64,000 nucleotides of DNA from Amphibalanus amphitrite (lineage: Eukaryota > Arthropoda > Thecostraca > Balanomorpha > Balanidae), in NCBI RefSeq assembly GCF_019059575.1, contig NW_024881627.1:434001-498000 (forward strand). The letters run 5' to 3'. The position numbers were made by a program, and so were the translations under genes. Shown here in pieces: positions 31,601 to 42,582 of the stretch (position 1 is its first letter; the number at the start of each line of letters is the position of its first letter). The notes beneath the pieces were generated by a model that saw nothing but the letters and a program-made list of their open reading frames with translations, was not told the DNA's origin and did not search any database.

Positions 31601-34087
31601 GGTAACCGGCACATACCGGCCACCGTTTATGCGGATATCCAACCCATCGCCCTCTGCCATCCACAATAGTCATATCAGCAGTTGGCCCACAACAGCGGAG
31701 CTACGGCTAGCTCCTCGCTATTACCGGGGAGAGTCGGGTGAATCGGGGGTGGATCGGGAACGCACCTGGCCGGTCCGGGTGTAGCAGCGTGTGTATGGTG
31801 TACTGGCCCTGCAGTACCCGGTCCAGGAACACCTTGGTGGCTGAGACACTCCCGTGACAGGGGCTGCAGATGCGCCGCGGGTGTCGGCCGTCATCGAACA
31901 CCTTCGAAAAACAGGGAGACGATTGGTCAGACCAGGTCAGAGCCTAGTATGAGATGGGATATAAGCACCTGGATGTGATTTGCATTCTGCTTCTCATTTG
32001 GGTACATGGAGAAAACAGATTTATCAACTGCAAGCCTCCATCATAGCCCTGTTCAAGTGCTCTGCGGCCGCCGCGGCTCCCGCGGCCGGGAGGCAGAGCC
32101 TAATATCGGTTAGGTTGAACACCCTCGCGGCTGCGGCCGCTGCGGCCGGCGACGAGAGTGGCACGGTTGTTTTGAAAGGAGATGCTGATCAAAATTTTGT
32201 GTGTAATGGCTTTATAATGGCTTTGTTACTTCAATTAGTACCTTTTTGAAGCAAGTATTCCTTAACCCGCGCGGGGCTGGGGGGGTAAATTTTACCCCCC
32301 CCCCCCTCGCGAATTTTTGCAATATCGCAAAAACGGCGGCGCGCAGCGCCGCCTAACTTTTAGTTCCTTTTCTTACATCAATTTGACACGTTCCCTGAAA
32401 ATTTGAGCGAAATCCGTCGGAAAATTTTTTGAGAAATTGACGTTTTAGTGACGTCATGTTCGCCATTTTCGCCTCAAAAACGGCAAAATTTCAAACGCCG
32501 CTAACATCTTCATTTTTAAAGGAATCAAGACGTTACAAAAAAGGTTATACGTAATTCTACTTTGTCTATCAAATGGCTATCTCGGTTTTTTGAAAATTTT
32601 GGATTTTGGCCCAAATTTTTTCAAAAAACTGACTTTTTTGGGAAAATAATTATAAAATCCAAAATTTTGAGTGTATAGAAAAAACCGGAACATACGTCAG
32701 AGAAGTGGTCTATGTGCACCTACATACCAATTCTTAGAAGAATCGGTTCAAAAATGTGGGAGTTATTCAAGATTTTATGACGTCACGACACACAAAAATT
32801 TTGAAAAATGATTTTTTTTTGGAAGTTCTAGACCTCGTACGGAAACAAAAATAGCACCATTCGATTCGCCGTGAAAAACTGCATCAGATAGACACCTTTT
32901 TAGGCCTTAACAACCAACTTCAAAATTTGACCTCACTTGACCTGACCTTGACCTGACCTCGACCTGAAATTCATCCAGAGGTGGTCCATATCACTTATTG
33001 AGTGTGCCTATTGAATTCTATGAGTAAAATGACCCATAAAACATGTGTCGCACATGCCCTTTTCTATATTTTGTTTTTTGGTGACCTGACCTGACCTGAC
33101 CTTGACCTTGACCTCTGAATGATATTGTATGCAACGAATATTGTCTTGGTAGCCTAAGAACACGTTTTGGGCAATCAGTCTCAGTCGATGACTCCATTCT
33201 TCGGCAACTACGGTGCAAGGTCGATACTGTAGAAACTTGCAATTTGTACCCTTGACCTGACCTTGACCTTGACCTCAAACTTTAAATTAAGTACATGTTT
33301 TTAGCTGTTCGTGATGAGATCTTTCGATTGGCGTTTGATTTTTCCAAATCGGACCATTAGTTCGGAAGATAACAGGGGGGTAAAATTTACCCCCCCCCCC
33401 CCCCCCCCCAGCCCCGCGCGTTCGGCTGGAGACCCCAGCCCCGCGCGGGTTAACAACATAATAAAATCAACCGAAACAAAGAGGGAAATCCGCAATGTTT
33501 TGTCTCACGCGCGCAGTTTATGTCGAAGCTTCCCTGCGGTCGCTCCCGAGCGGCCGCGGGAGCCGCAGGAAGAGCTACGCATTACCCAGAATGCTGCTCT
33601 CGCCTGATTGGCCGCCAGCTAAGCTCCGCCTTTTTGGCCGCGGGAGCCGCGGCGGCCGCAGACACTTGAACAGGGCCCATGTTTAGAAGGTTGATAAATC
33701 ATTTTGTCATTATCTGAATAAAGTAATAATCCTACAGCACAACAACTGTCAACAGTACTTCATGGGAGAGAGGCAATGAGTCCATGAAAGCAGAGTTTAT
33801 CTGTGCAGTTTGAGAGACAACAGAATATCAAGTTAAAGAGTTAACATGACTTGGAATATTTTTAAAAGGTAATGACTGACAATTATGTGAATAGCAATCT
33901 GATAATCTTAAATACTGCTCATCTCAACTGTTCATCTTATCTCAGTACCAACCTGAAATGGAAGATATTTGTTGATTTTAATGCAGAATGGCTCCTCATC
34001 TTCTGCATCAAATATGGAAATTGTGTTTTCAGATTCTGCTCCACACAGCCTGCATATGTTGCTGTCAGCAAGGCCACTGGTTCCCAT
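19674..34087 (-). CDS. ZAD-domain, AT-hook, 13-finger C2H2 zinc-finger protein (17 coding exons)
   Basis: Likely nuclear sequence-specific DNA-binding regulator, 849 residues. Exons: 33953-34087, 31766-31901, 26593-26718, 26056-26260 (acceptor end 26259), 25667-25783, 25293-25401, 24913-25018, 24252-24458, 23760-23944, 23232-23392, 22775-22914, 22186-22387, 21868-22013, 21412-21531, 20904-21059, 20388-20537, 19674-19823. Phases agree throughout. Exons 1-2 form the ZAD zinc/dimerisation domain ([10 protein letters not shown], then [21 protein letters not shown]). Exon 3 has an AT-hook KRRRGRPRK. Exons 6-13 hold about 13 fingers, e.g. [53 protein letters not shown]; two cross exon junctions. 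The C-terminal 190 residues are acidic and unassigned. ZAD-C2H2 genes are an arthropod expansion and orthology is usually unclear, so no symbol is given. Confidence 0.93.
19824..20387. other. ZAD-ZNF last intron, no gene seen
   Basis: AT-rich sequence with a CGCAAAA/ACGT-rich patch near 20050-20130 and a run of about 16 C at 20341-20356. No repeat ends or ORF recognised. Confidence 0.6.
21100..21175. repeat. Decayed duplicate of ZAD-ZNF exon 15 start and acceptor
   Basis: The block GAGAGCTGTACTGGACGGGA at 21123-21142, and the bases after it, match the exon 15 start and acceptor (around 21033-21070, GAGAGTTGTACCGGACGGG) with scattered changes. The copy lies in the upstream intron. The duplicated acceptor reads CGACAAG on the minus strand and looks weak. 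Confidence 0.6.
22498..22690. repeat. GAAT microsatellite
   Basis: A long imperfect run of GAAT/AATG units with point changes, in the ZAD-ZNF intron between exons 11 and 12. Confidence 0.92.
24432..24522. repeat. 43-bp tandem duplication across the ZAD-ZNF exon 8 acceptor
   Basis: ACACCCTCCACCACACCCTG occurs at 24442-24461 and again at 24485-24504, each followed by a GTGRA and G-rich stretch. On the minus strand both copies read CACAG then GGTGTGGTGGAGG, so there are two acceptors 43 bases apart (exon edges 24458 and 24501). The distance is not a multiple of three. Confidence 0.85.
27570..30601 (-). CDS. Transposon-borne two-exon gene: basic Tudor/chromo-like N-terminus plus long Pro-rich repeats
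   Basis: Exon 1 is 30352-30601 (ATG at 30601; donor GTAAGC), exon 2 is 27570-29923, phase 1; together 867 residues. Exon 1 encodes [18 protein letters not shown], then [25 protein letters not shown] and [17 protein letters not shown], which looks like a small beta-barrel (Tudor/chromo-like) domain of the kind preceding BEN domains in some invertebrate proteins; this is resemblance only. Exon 2 starts [19 protein letters not shown], then carries dozens of 8- and 11-residue units ([19 protein letters not shown]). A unit-length change in the middle shifts the repeat into an [10 protein letters not shown] reading and back, without a stop. The end is VHITAYY. A minus-strand AATAAA lies at 27267-27272 and an AT-rich TTTAAAT motif upstream near 30660. 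Function unknown; it could be cargo or an accessory factor. Confidence 0.6.
27587..29885. repeat. 2.3-kb GC-rich coding minisatellite
   Basis: Units of 24 and 33 bp such as GCCGGGTCCTGCGGTGCCGG and the variant with GCAGTGAGGGCGG. A longer pattern of roughly 300 bp recurs, marked by GGGTCTCGTGGTGCAGG near 27717, 27987, 28340, 28655, 28940 and 29248. It forms almost all of exon 2 of the transposon gene. Because it lacks stops in several frames, it also produces a spurious 733-codon plus-strand ORF. Confidence 0.93.
32018..33698. mobile_element. GC-rich inverted-repeat element split by a TTAA-site element
   Basis: The outer arms are inverted copies: GATTTATCAAC, CCCTGTTCAAGTG and GCGGCCGCCGCGGCTCCCGC at 32018-32075 recur as complements at 33640-33698. 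The TTAA-flanked element 32266-33449 sits between them. No gene. Target duplication not resolved. Confidence 0.6.
32266..33449. mobile_element. TTAA-site element, copy 1 (in ZAD-ZNF intron 1)
   Basis: Starts and ends with CCCGCGCGGGGCTGG and its complement, flanked by TTAA at 32262-32265 and 33450-33453. Each end also carries a short hairpin, a G run, TAAATTTTA and a C run. The interior has GACCTGACCTTGACC-type repeats and TGACGTCA-like words, but no ORF. It is related to 44128-45302 and 56133-57297. The TTAA site suggests piggyBac or Kolobok-type mobilisation; without a transposase this stays open. Confidence 0.8.
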
Positions 34088-35183
34088 CTTCAAGCTTATA
34101 TAGTTCACCTGAACATAATTCCTGCCAAGCCTGATTGAAAGTTTTCTATGAATGTAAAACCATCTTCACAGCTAGTTTCTGAAAAAAGAAGGACCACAAC
34201 CTGAAACAAGAAAGCATTCAAAATGCAACAATATTTCACTTACTTTCACATCAGTTCTAGCAGGTAAACCCCTAAGTGATTATTGTAAATGTCTAGCTCA
34301 ATTGGTGCAATAAAACCCATACTAGGTACCTACTCATGAAAAACACCCTGAGAGTCACAAGCCAATCTGTGACTGTATTTTTTCAAAGTTTTACCCAATT
34401 ATATCAACATACACAGACAACAGTAGTACTACTGTTACAGATAACAGTAGTACTACTGTTATCTGTGCAACATAGTATGCAATGGCACAAGCTTTGGGCT
34501 ATAATAAAGCTAGTTAGTGTCTCAGCCAAACTACCTGGAGGCTGGAATCATAGTTAGTCAGCCCTTATCTCATCCTTAGAAATTCAGGAATTCACAAAAT
34601 AAAAACATCAAATGAAAGAACACTCAATTATGGGCTGGAAAAGTGACACATGACTATCAATTATGGTACCATTTTTACAATAAATCATAAATACACTAGC
34701 ACAACACCACTGAACTCAGGGCAACTAAAGTAAATGTTCATATTTTCATGGAACCAGCTGTTGAGTAATGGCGTGACAGAAAAATGGAAGGCACCAATTC
34801 ATTTATGCCTTGTTTGTGATGGGTCTTATTAGATTAGGTGCAAACACCATTAAAAGGGGGAAGAAATCCTCTATAAAATCACGTCAAATTAGTGCATGCA
34901 TGTTGTAAAGCATTGGCACACTATTAGCTTTTGGAATGAGCGTCAGAAAACTGAGTGAAACGAAATTACCAAAGCATACTATCATGCACTTATCTAACAT
35001 TTCCAGCTAACCACTCTCAAACACTGGAAATATCAATGTTAAACATCTCCCATGCATTATTCCAATCTGCACCATATTTCATTCATCTCCTATTCTTGTC
35101 CTTCATGTGGCCTCAGCAATGTAATCCATTCAGTATTGCATGTGACCAGACACAAAAGTAACAATTCATTTCAAGCCAAACCT

Positions 35184-35343
35184 GGGTGGTGTTTCACCAA
35201 TGATAGCAGCACGACGCTATTCCATTTCACGAGCTGTCACACTCGTGGTAGTGTTGGAGCAATGGGCTTGTTGATGTCCCCATGGAAACCCAATTTGACA
35301 CGTAGAATAGCAGCATGCTGCTATCGACGGTAAACACCACCCC
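35184..35343. mobile_element. 160-bp hairpin MITE
   Basis: Imperfect inverted arms: GGGTGGTGTTT at the left end and AAACACCACCC at the right, plus GATAGCAGCA against TGCTGCTATC. No clear target duplication, no gene. Confidence 0.6.
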
Positions 35344-35595
35344 ATGATTGTATCTAATCCAATCAAATTTATTATTTTGATTTAACCTATCCCAGCCAAC
35401 TGAGGCGTTTGCACTTTGCCTTGCGCCTACTGCCAAAGATTCAAGAAAATCTCAATCTCCATGTTGTTTCCTTTACCTTGGGAAGTCCACATTTACTTCG
35501 TGCATTTACTTGAGTAACTTGAATCCCTAAAATGCCCCTTGAACCGCTTGAATCTTGCGCTTGGAGAATAATTCAAGAAATAATATTCATGAATC

Positions 35596-35749
35596 GGACG
35601 ACGGTGAAAACAGGGCGCCTGGGGCGATTTGATCAAGGTTCGTGAAATTTACACGTGACGTTTGGCATATAGAAGGCCCATGGAGCGGGAGAAGTTCCAA
35701 ATGTCACGTGACTAATATGCCCTCCGGCGCCCTGTTTTCACCGGCGTCC
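35596..35749. mobile_element. 154-bp hAT-like MITE
   Basis: Arms of about 24 bp including GGTGAAAACAGGGCGCC and its exact complement. An 8-bp duplication CATGAATC flanks it at 35588-35595 and 35750-35757. No gene. Confidence 0.85.
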
Positions 35750-36274
35750 CATGAATCGAGTCAAGGCTCGAGTCATGCTTGATAAAAAACAAGTGTTCGG
35801 AGACTAGGAGAGAAGAGCAGATATGATGTTTGATGACGTTTTATAGTTTTTAATTTTCCAAATATTCCAAAGCGTGACACGAATTTAAAGCATTATTTTA
35901 TGTATTTCTAATTTTAAGTTTATATTCGATAATAATTAGCATTTAATTCACCAATTTGGATAACAAATTTGAAAAACGAAAATAAAATGAAACGCAAAAT
36001 GACGTTCTTTTTGACTGAAGTTCTGCTCATTCTGCTAACATATGCATATCCTACTCGCTTGAATAGGGTTTGACAGTTTTCGTCTTTCAATTCCTTCCCC
36101 TCGTGAACGTGGGAAAGGAATCAAGTTGAAGTAAAGAAATCAAGAAAAGTGAAAGAGGGCGCATTTTTGGAATAAATTTGTAAGCCTATATCACAGTACC
36201 TACGATAATTTAAGTGTACCATTTTTGTGTGCGAATATTTGTGCTGATAAATTAAAGAAGAGAGCAAGCTTGTT

Positions 36275-39200
36275 ATGGAACCCATTCTGAATGGCATCTC
36301 ATCTCCAGATGCTGAAGTTGAGGCTAAGGTAAAAAGGGTAAATGTCAAGTTTAAGTCCTAAGCAGATTTCATGGATAATTTTTTCATATTCTTACATTAT
36401 TTGACATCCTGAATCCAAAAATGATACTTAAATGTCTCTCAAATAAAGGAAAAAACATAATCAAACCTGACCTAACCTTACCTACTTACCTAAAACCTAC
36501 CAACCTAAAACCTACAAACCTACAACCTAACAACCTAAAACCTACAAACCTACCTACCTACAACCTAAAACCTACAAACCTACAACCCAACCTAACCTAA
36601 AACCTAAAATTTTTGCTGTTATATATTCGTATCAACAGCGCCGCAATTGTAGTTAGGACCTAAACTTGACATATACCGTAAAAAGACCAATTTTCAGCCC
36701 ATAGACAAAGAATATAATGAAAAGTCTCTTTCTCCAATGCTTTTTAATGTTTATTCACTGCAAAGGGTTAATGAGTAATGATAGTCGGATAATTTATGAG
36801 TTGGGGACGGGGGTTAGGGGATGAGGTAGGTATTTTTCTTTAGTAGGTAGGTATCTAGCTGTTTGCCTCATGATCTTCATATTGATGGTTGATATATAAC
36901 TTTAAACAGCTCATTCGGTGATCAGATTTTGTTTTTATCCATCGAATTTGTTTCAGCCGCTGAACCTGGTGACTCCAAGTATTCCCACCAAGACACCAGT
37001 GTCCCTGCTCCAGGAACTGGCTGCCAAACAGTGCATCACACCCAAATATGACCTTCTTCAGGTGAGCTGAACTTTGTTTACTGGCTGAGCTTAATGCTGT
37101 TTTATACTTCCTCCTCACATAGATTGTGTCATGGGAGTCACCACTCACCATCCCTCTAAAGTGTTGGACCTTCTGACCAGGAGGCAGGATGTACACCAGT
37201 CTTTGAATATGCTAACTGCTAAGGACAATGTTGGACTGACTCACTCACATACAAGATGTTTTTCCACTTGCTGAACCTCACTCCAGTAGGCAAAGGGTGT
37301 AGAAATGTGTGCATGTGATCTGAAAGTCCCCCCCCCCCCCTACAAGTGTTGAAGACATTGCTGTGTGGCACTGGCCAAATATTCATGGTCAGTGGGACAT
37401 ATTGCGCCCTTCTATTCCCTTCCTGAAGGAAGAGGGCAGTCCTGAGGCTTGCATGGCATCCTGTGTGGCCTGACATTCCATCCGCTGCTGTCTGGCCCCC
37501 ACTGATGCAAGGCACCATCTTTTGTGATGTGATTCAGTTGGTGGTGTGATATCCAACTCTCCTTCTCTCTCCCCTGCCTGCAGAGGCTGCTCTCCAATGT
37601 CTTTACAGGTGACACTGACAAACCATCCGCACATCCCCACAGGTATGAGGTAGATGTCCCTGTCCTGTGACAGTGTTCTGATATTGCACTTTACCTGCCC
37701 TCCCCCCCCCCCTCAAGATAGTCCCATGGTTTGAGACTCCATCCTCCCCTGCCCCTCCCGCTCACAGGTAGAGGGCGCCGTCCACGAGCCGACGTTCCTT
37801 TACCGCGCCACGGTCGGAGAGTTCGTGGCCAGCGGCCAGGGCCAGAGCAAAAAGAAGGCCAAGCACATGGCGGCGCGCGCCGTGCTGGACCAGCTGCTGG
37901 GTCAGCAGGCGGCCACGCCGCTGGTGCCGTCAGCGCGGCCGGCGGCGCTGGCCGAGCTGCCGCTGCTGCCCTGTGAGGACGACGCGGCCGGAAACCCGGT
38001 GGGCCGGCTGCAGGAGCTGTGCATGTCGCGCCGCTGGCCGCCGCCCACCTACGAGCTGGTGCACGAGGAGGGCCAGCCGCACGAGAGGACGTTCACCATC
38101 GCCTGCTGCATCGGCACCAAGGCCAGGGAGATCGGTACGGAAAGGCGGGGACGTACTGTGCAGGGACGGGTGGTTCACAGACACTACCGCGGCGGGACGG
38201 AAGGGTCATGAAAGCTGGACTGAGCATCGTCAACGGTTCGGAATTTGTCGTAAACGTCTATTTTCGGGAATATTACATTTTTCAGCTGTTTGATTTTTAC
38301 TCAATTTTCTTCCGATAAAATAACGTAATCTTCGCTGAAGCATTACCTTGCTGGCAAATTAGAGACGGGCACTCATAGTAATGAGCTGGCTTGAGACCGT
38401 ATTAGTTCGGTCCGCCATCTCGCTCTGTCAGCCCGTCACCGCTCTGTGTCGGTAACGCTCCGTGATCCATCCCTCAGGCGTGGGCAAGTCGAAGAAGTGC
38501 GCCAAGCGCCAGGCGTCGTCTCTGATGCTGTCCAAGCTGCGCGACTCGTCACCGGCCGACGGCGCCAGCTTGCTCGATGACGAGGACGAGGTGGGCGTCC
38601 GGTGGTCCGGGAAGCGGGACTGGAGCTTACTCAGGGACTGGGGCAAGGTGGTTGACCCACCCACCATTCTTGATTCCCTCTCCGGGACTGTGGATCAGCT
38701 GGGACTGTGGTGTTAATTTTTTCGGTAAATGAAGCCGTGTAATTTGTTCCGTCGATACCCCGGTGTATGAAAATGTGTCTTGCTGACCTCCCACCTAGGC
38801 TGTAGCATCTCTCTATTAATTTTTTGTCGGTAGTCATTCATAGCCATTTCGTCATTGGTGTTATGCTCTCCTTTTCCTATGGCGTCACAATTTTCGTGTT
38901 GCTTGTCCAGCTGGCGCTGAAGATGTCGAGCTGCGCGAGTCTGAGGGACGGCTGGCAGCCAAAGCTGGCGCAGCAGGGCGGGGCACGCGTCAGCCAGTTC
39001 CACCGCAGCCTGAAGACGTCCACCGCGCCTCTGGTCACACAGCTACAGGTACTGGTGGAAGCGAGGAAGCGGGAGGGAGGGACAGTTTATTACCGGGGAA
39101 GGGGAAGTTTTAAGCGTAGATTGAAGGAACGAGTGATTACCCAACCAATCAGCTTTTTGCTGTAGTAGTAGGACGACTTGCCGCCGATTAGAACATTCTT

Positions 39201-40565
39201 ACGTAAGACTTCTTCTCTTCGCAGCCCAGAAACGGAATCTTATATGAATTTTGTCTCTTATGATTTGTCATGACCTATCAACCATTGCCACAGCACCCCA
39301 GTAAAGCAGCTCACTCTGACACGCTGAGCCCGCAGGAGTTCCGCTCTGACCAGCGTCCCGCCCGTGTTTCAGAACCTTTCTCTGGACTCGGTGTTCAACT
39401 GCAGCCAGCACCTGGAGGAGCTGGCGCACGAGCAGAACTTCGAGGTCACCTGGGTCGACATCGACGAACAGACTACAGAGGGTGAGCGTCCCGTGCCGCC
39501 GGCCGGGCGGGGCACCGGAGGGCAGAGGAATGACCCGACCTGACCTGGTCGTAGGGGTGTATGGAACCGATCAGGGGAATAACGCGACGGAGGGCAGGGG
39601 GATAACGCGACCTGACCTGGTCTTAGGGGTGTATAGAACCGATCCGAGTCCTGCCTCTGAATTTTTGTCCTGACCTGACCTAGTCACGGTGTTGTCCTAA
39701 TCCAGACTTGACACGGCCGCAGAGCTACCTGACCTAACCTTTTTCCGCGGAAGTTGACCCGACCTGGTCCTGCTCCAAGAGATGTCCTGTTTTCAGACAC
39801 GCACCTGCAGAGAACTACCGTGCGGCGAAGTCTCTCTGGTGATTGCATGACAGGGTAAGTATGGTGATTTCAATGCCGCATTTGAAATTTCCCGTGGCAA
39901 TGCTCCGTTTACAAATAACTCGGAATGCCGTCATTTGTCATCCCCTTTCCTTACATTATGGACTCATATCCGGTCTCAGTTCTAGCGTATGAGGGACTTG
40001 CGGTCTCCCGTGATCAGCCTGTACTTCTCCTGCCTGATGCTGCAGCATTTAGATACGCCCAGCGACGTTACGACACAAGAATCTTCAGACGCTAATTCCC
40101 ACGTTGCGGTAGTTACTCGACTCTCCCTAGTAGTTATCGCCACAGTGTCTGATGTTTTCAGGCCGCTACCAATCACCACTGTGTTTAACCCGTTCCCAGG
40201 CCGTCACCATCGTGTATCTGTCCCGTCCGCAGGCCGCCACCACTGTCTGTAGTGTCTTCCCGTCCGCAATCTGTCACCACCGGTATCTGTCCCGTCCGCA
40301 GGCCGCCACCACTGTGTATCTGTTCCGTCCGCAGGCCGCCACCACTGCCTGGTGCGGCTGTCCACTCGCCAGTGATCGCCACCACATCTGTATCTGTCCC
40401 GTCACCGCTGCGTGTTATCCGTCCACAGGCCGCCACCACTGCCTGGTGCAGCTGTCCACCCTACCGGTGGCCGTCTGTTACGGCACCGGAGACGATCCGT
40501 CCGGCGCCAAGTCGGACGCCGCCCACAACGCCCTCGAGTATCTCAAGATCATGGTGCAACAGTAG
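36275..40565 (+). CDS. loqs: Loquacious / TARBP2-PRKRA type protein with three dsRNA-binding domains (7 exons)
   Basis: Cytoplasmic Dicer partner in miRNA/siRNA processing. Exons: 36275-36328, 36957-37061, 37768-38134, 38478-38590, 38911-39048, 39373-39481, 40429-40565; 340 residues, all phases consistent. dsRBD1 (about 31-97) includes PVSLLQELAAKQCITPKYDL, GQGQSKKKAKHMAARAVLDQ. dsRBD2 (about 129-195) includes NPVGRLQELCMSRRWPPPTY and GVGKSKKCAKRQAS. Both have the KKxAK RNA-binding motif. dsRBD3 (about 261-340) has EELAHEQNFEVTWVDIDE and LVQLSTLPVAVCYGTG to NALEYLKIMV and lacks KKxAK, as expected for the Dicer-binding, dimerising third domain. The third domain resembles Loqs/TARBP2 more than R2D2. 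The exon 5 acceptor at 38910/38911 is the least certain junction. Confidence 0.92.
36460..36610. repeat. CCTA-rich tandem tract in loqs intron 1
   Basis: Irregular units of AACCTA, AAACCTAC and AACCTAACC over about 150 bp. It partly resembles the arthropod telomere unit on its C-strand (CCTAA) but is interrupted and degenerate. Confidence 0.75.
40190..40445. repeat. Tandem copies of the loqs exon 7 acceptor and exon start
   Basis: CCGTCCGCAGGCCGCCACCA or a close variant recurs near 40227, 40296, 40331 and, as the true acceptor, 40421. The copy at 40331 continues into CTGCCTGGTGCGGCTGTCCA, which matches about 20 bases of real exon 7. Units are 35-90 bp, so intron 6 holds several decoy 3' splice sites in front of the last exon. 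Confidence 0.85.
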
Positions 40566-42582
40566 GCGACCTGGCCAGGTGCGACGCCGGGCAAGGCGCC
40601 CGCCCTATATCGTGAGTGGGGTGCGAACTTCGACCTGCTAGGGAGCAGGCGATTGGGTGTGTTTTGCGAGATAAATGACATTTTTCTGGACAGGGCGGCC
40701 ATATTTCTTTTGTGGCCTGTGGTCGTTTTGGCGACGGGAAGGAATGCTTTCGTCGTCTTGCTGGATACTGAAGATGCGTTTGGCATATTCTTTTGCTCTT
40801 GCGACTGGTCTATTATTTTCACCGCATAGTGAAACTCGACTCGGGTAACCAGTGTTCAGCTTCCATTTTCAGTCAATAGCATTCAATTGACAGAAGCAGT
40901 TAGCACGAATGCGTTCTTTTTTTTTGTGAATTTTGGGTCTCATCTGACATTGCTTACCAGGTGGGCTCGCGTTTTCCGCCAGCTGTTATCGAGTGTAGAA
41001 GTGTAGGCCGCGCGGCCGTGTCCGTATCTCCGTGTCTGTCTGTCTGTGTGTAGCCTCCCCGCTCCGCGGCCGGCGCCGACGGCGGCCCTGGCGGACCGGC
41101 GCCGGCGCCCGCCGCGAAGCCCGCCTGTGTCCGGCGCTGGGCGGACCCCGGGCGCGCGTGCGCGAGCTGCCGCCACCGCGCGCGCGCCCTCCCTGTGATT
41201 CAGCGGCGGCACGTGCGGCGCGCCACCGCCGGCCGCGCGTGCCGCCGCTGCTGCGGCCGCCAGGGCGCGGCGCCACCAGGACCCCGTTTCAGCGCATGAC
41301 GCTACCTGACGCCACCAGATATTCGCGCTCGGTATCTACGGAAACGTAAGTAAAATTGACAATTATGTTAGCGTTTCCATGGAAACCGAGCGCCAATATC
41401 TGGTAGCGTCAATAGCGGCGTGCCGTGATACAGGGCCCGGAGAGGACGGGACGCCGCGCCCCGGCCGCCCACCAATGCCAGCCGCTCTGGCCGCCCGTCT
41501 ACCATTGGTAGGACGCGAGTATCGGTGTGTGATGGGGTAGTATCGCGACCCCTCTGTGCACGCCACTGGTCTCTTTAATATACGAGTCGAGTGCAGCGAG
41601 CACTGTCTGACTAGCAGCGAAGACAACTATCGAAGAGTGGGGTATCGGGGCTTGGTGTGATGCAGAGGCCAATTGCGTCAGATAGTAACAGGATCAAAGT
41701 ACGTGGAGCTGACAGCCAATTACCGATACCCGAGGCGATCTCGACTCTCGATAAGCTACAATATAGAGAGGTATTCATTTGATTAGCATGTTTTCCGACA
41801 CTGTCGCCAGGCATGGAGCGCCGCGCATCTCTAGACCAGCCAAACAATGCGGCATAGCCCGACATCTGCCTGCGAACAGGCAAATATGCGAAATATGCTC
41901 CACTAGCAACATTGCACGTAAAACACCTTGGTGATATCAAAACAACCCATATAGGCACAACCTTGGTCTAAAATAAACAGCGGCCCACCGCGAGCCAATC
42001 TCAGGAAGGCGCGAGCACGGTCCACCGACACAGCGCAGCGACCGCTTCACACGTACCCTGTGGCCTGTCACACCTCTCATTGGGACAGCCAACGCCCTAC
42101 CCATCTAGCACATTGAGCGAGACAGCAGCAGCGGGAGCTATCGGCGGTAGCAATGACTGGGTAAAACAGAGAGCGTGGTTATATTGAGGCGACACCGGCC
42201 CGCGGCCATGGGCACGGCGAGGCTTTAGATCACAGTCATCCCGAGAGTTGGTCCGGCAGACGCTATGGAGATTTTAGCTTGCGGGCCAGGCAGCATATCC
42301 TGGCATATAGAGAGCTAATTGCGAGTTTGTTACCCTTTCCTCAAGGGTATGTCGAGGAGTTGAACGGTCTTATTCAAGGCTACGCTGAGGGAGCCTCGCT
42401 TTTGCCTCGGTTCAGAAGGCATACTTCTTATCACACTTTTGAGTCGTGCCACTCCTCACCAATGTAAACACATCGAGCATCCCCGACCGCCCCGTGGAGC
42501 GCAGAGAGCCACATATAACACCGACAGACCAAGACCATGCTATGCCCGGCACAGACCGCCCGAGCCGCGGCACCGGCGGGTG
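40566..42582. other. Convergent 3' region between loqs and ANKZF1
   Basis: Probably the two 3' UTRs plus spacer. A plus-strand AATAAA at about 41969 could end loqs. There is a very CpG-rich block at 40990-41290 and an imperfect inverted repeat at about 41297-41412 (ACCAGATATTCGCGCTCGG facing CCGAGCGCCAATATCTGGT). The GC block is open in several frames but has no recognisable protein. Confidence 0.45.
41297..41412. repeat. Imperfect inverted repeat beside a CpG-rich block
   Basis: Arms of about 45 bp: GACGCTACC, CCAGATATTCGCGCTCGG and GGAAACG on the left face CGTTTCC, CCGAGCGCCAATATCTGG and GTAGCGTC on the right. A MITE is likely, but no target duplication was found. Confidence 0.55.

Larger units (their letters stand above)
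34088..36274. promoter_or_regulatory. Divergent intergenic region between ZAD-ZNF and loqs
   Basis: The ZAD-ZNF 5' UTR begins below 34088; a minus-strand TTTTTTCAG acceptor near 34180 suggests a non-coding first exon further right. The rest is AT-rich, with a 28-bp perfect palindrome (CAGATAACAGTAGT plus its complement) near 34440-34467 and two MITEs. No TATA box or ORF stands out. Confidence 0.5.

Noticed and set aside
36460-36610. Interstitial telomere repeat (CCTAA)
   Set aside because: Units vary in length and sequence and do not form a clean TTAGG/CCTAA run; a simple CCTA-rich tract is enough.
40990-41350. Arg/Ala-rich frames on both strands of the CpG block
   Set aside because: They follow from GC content; no protein-like pattern or splice support.
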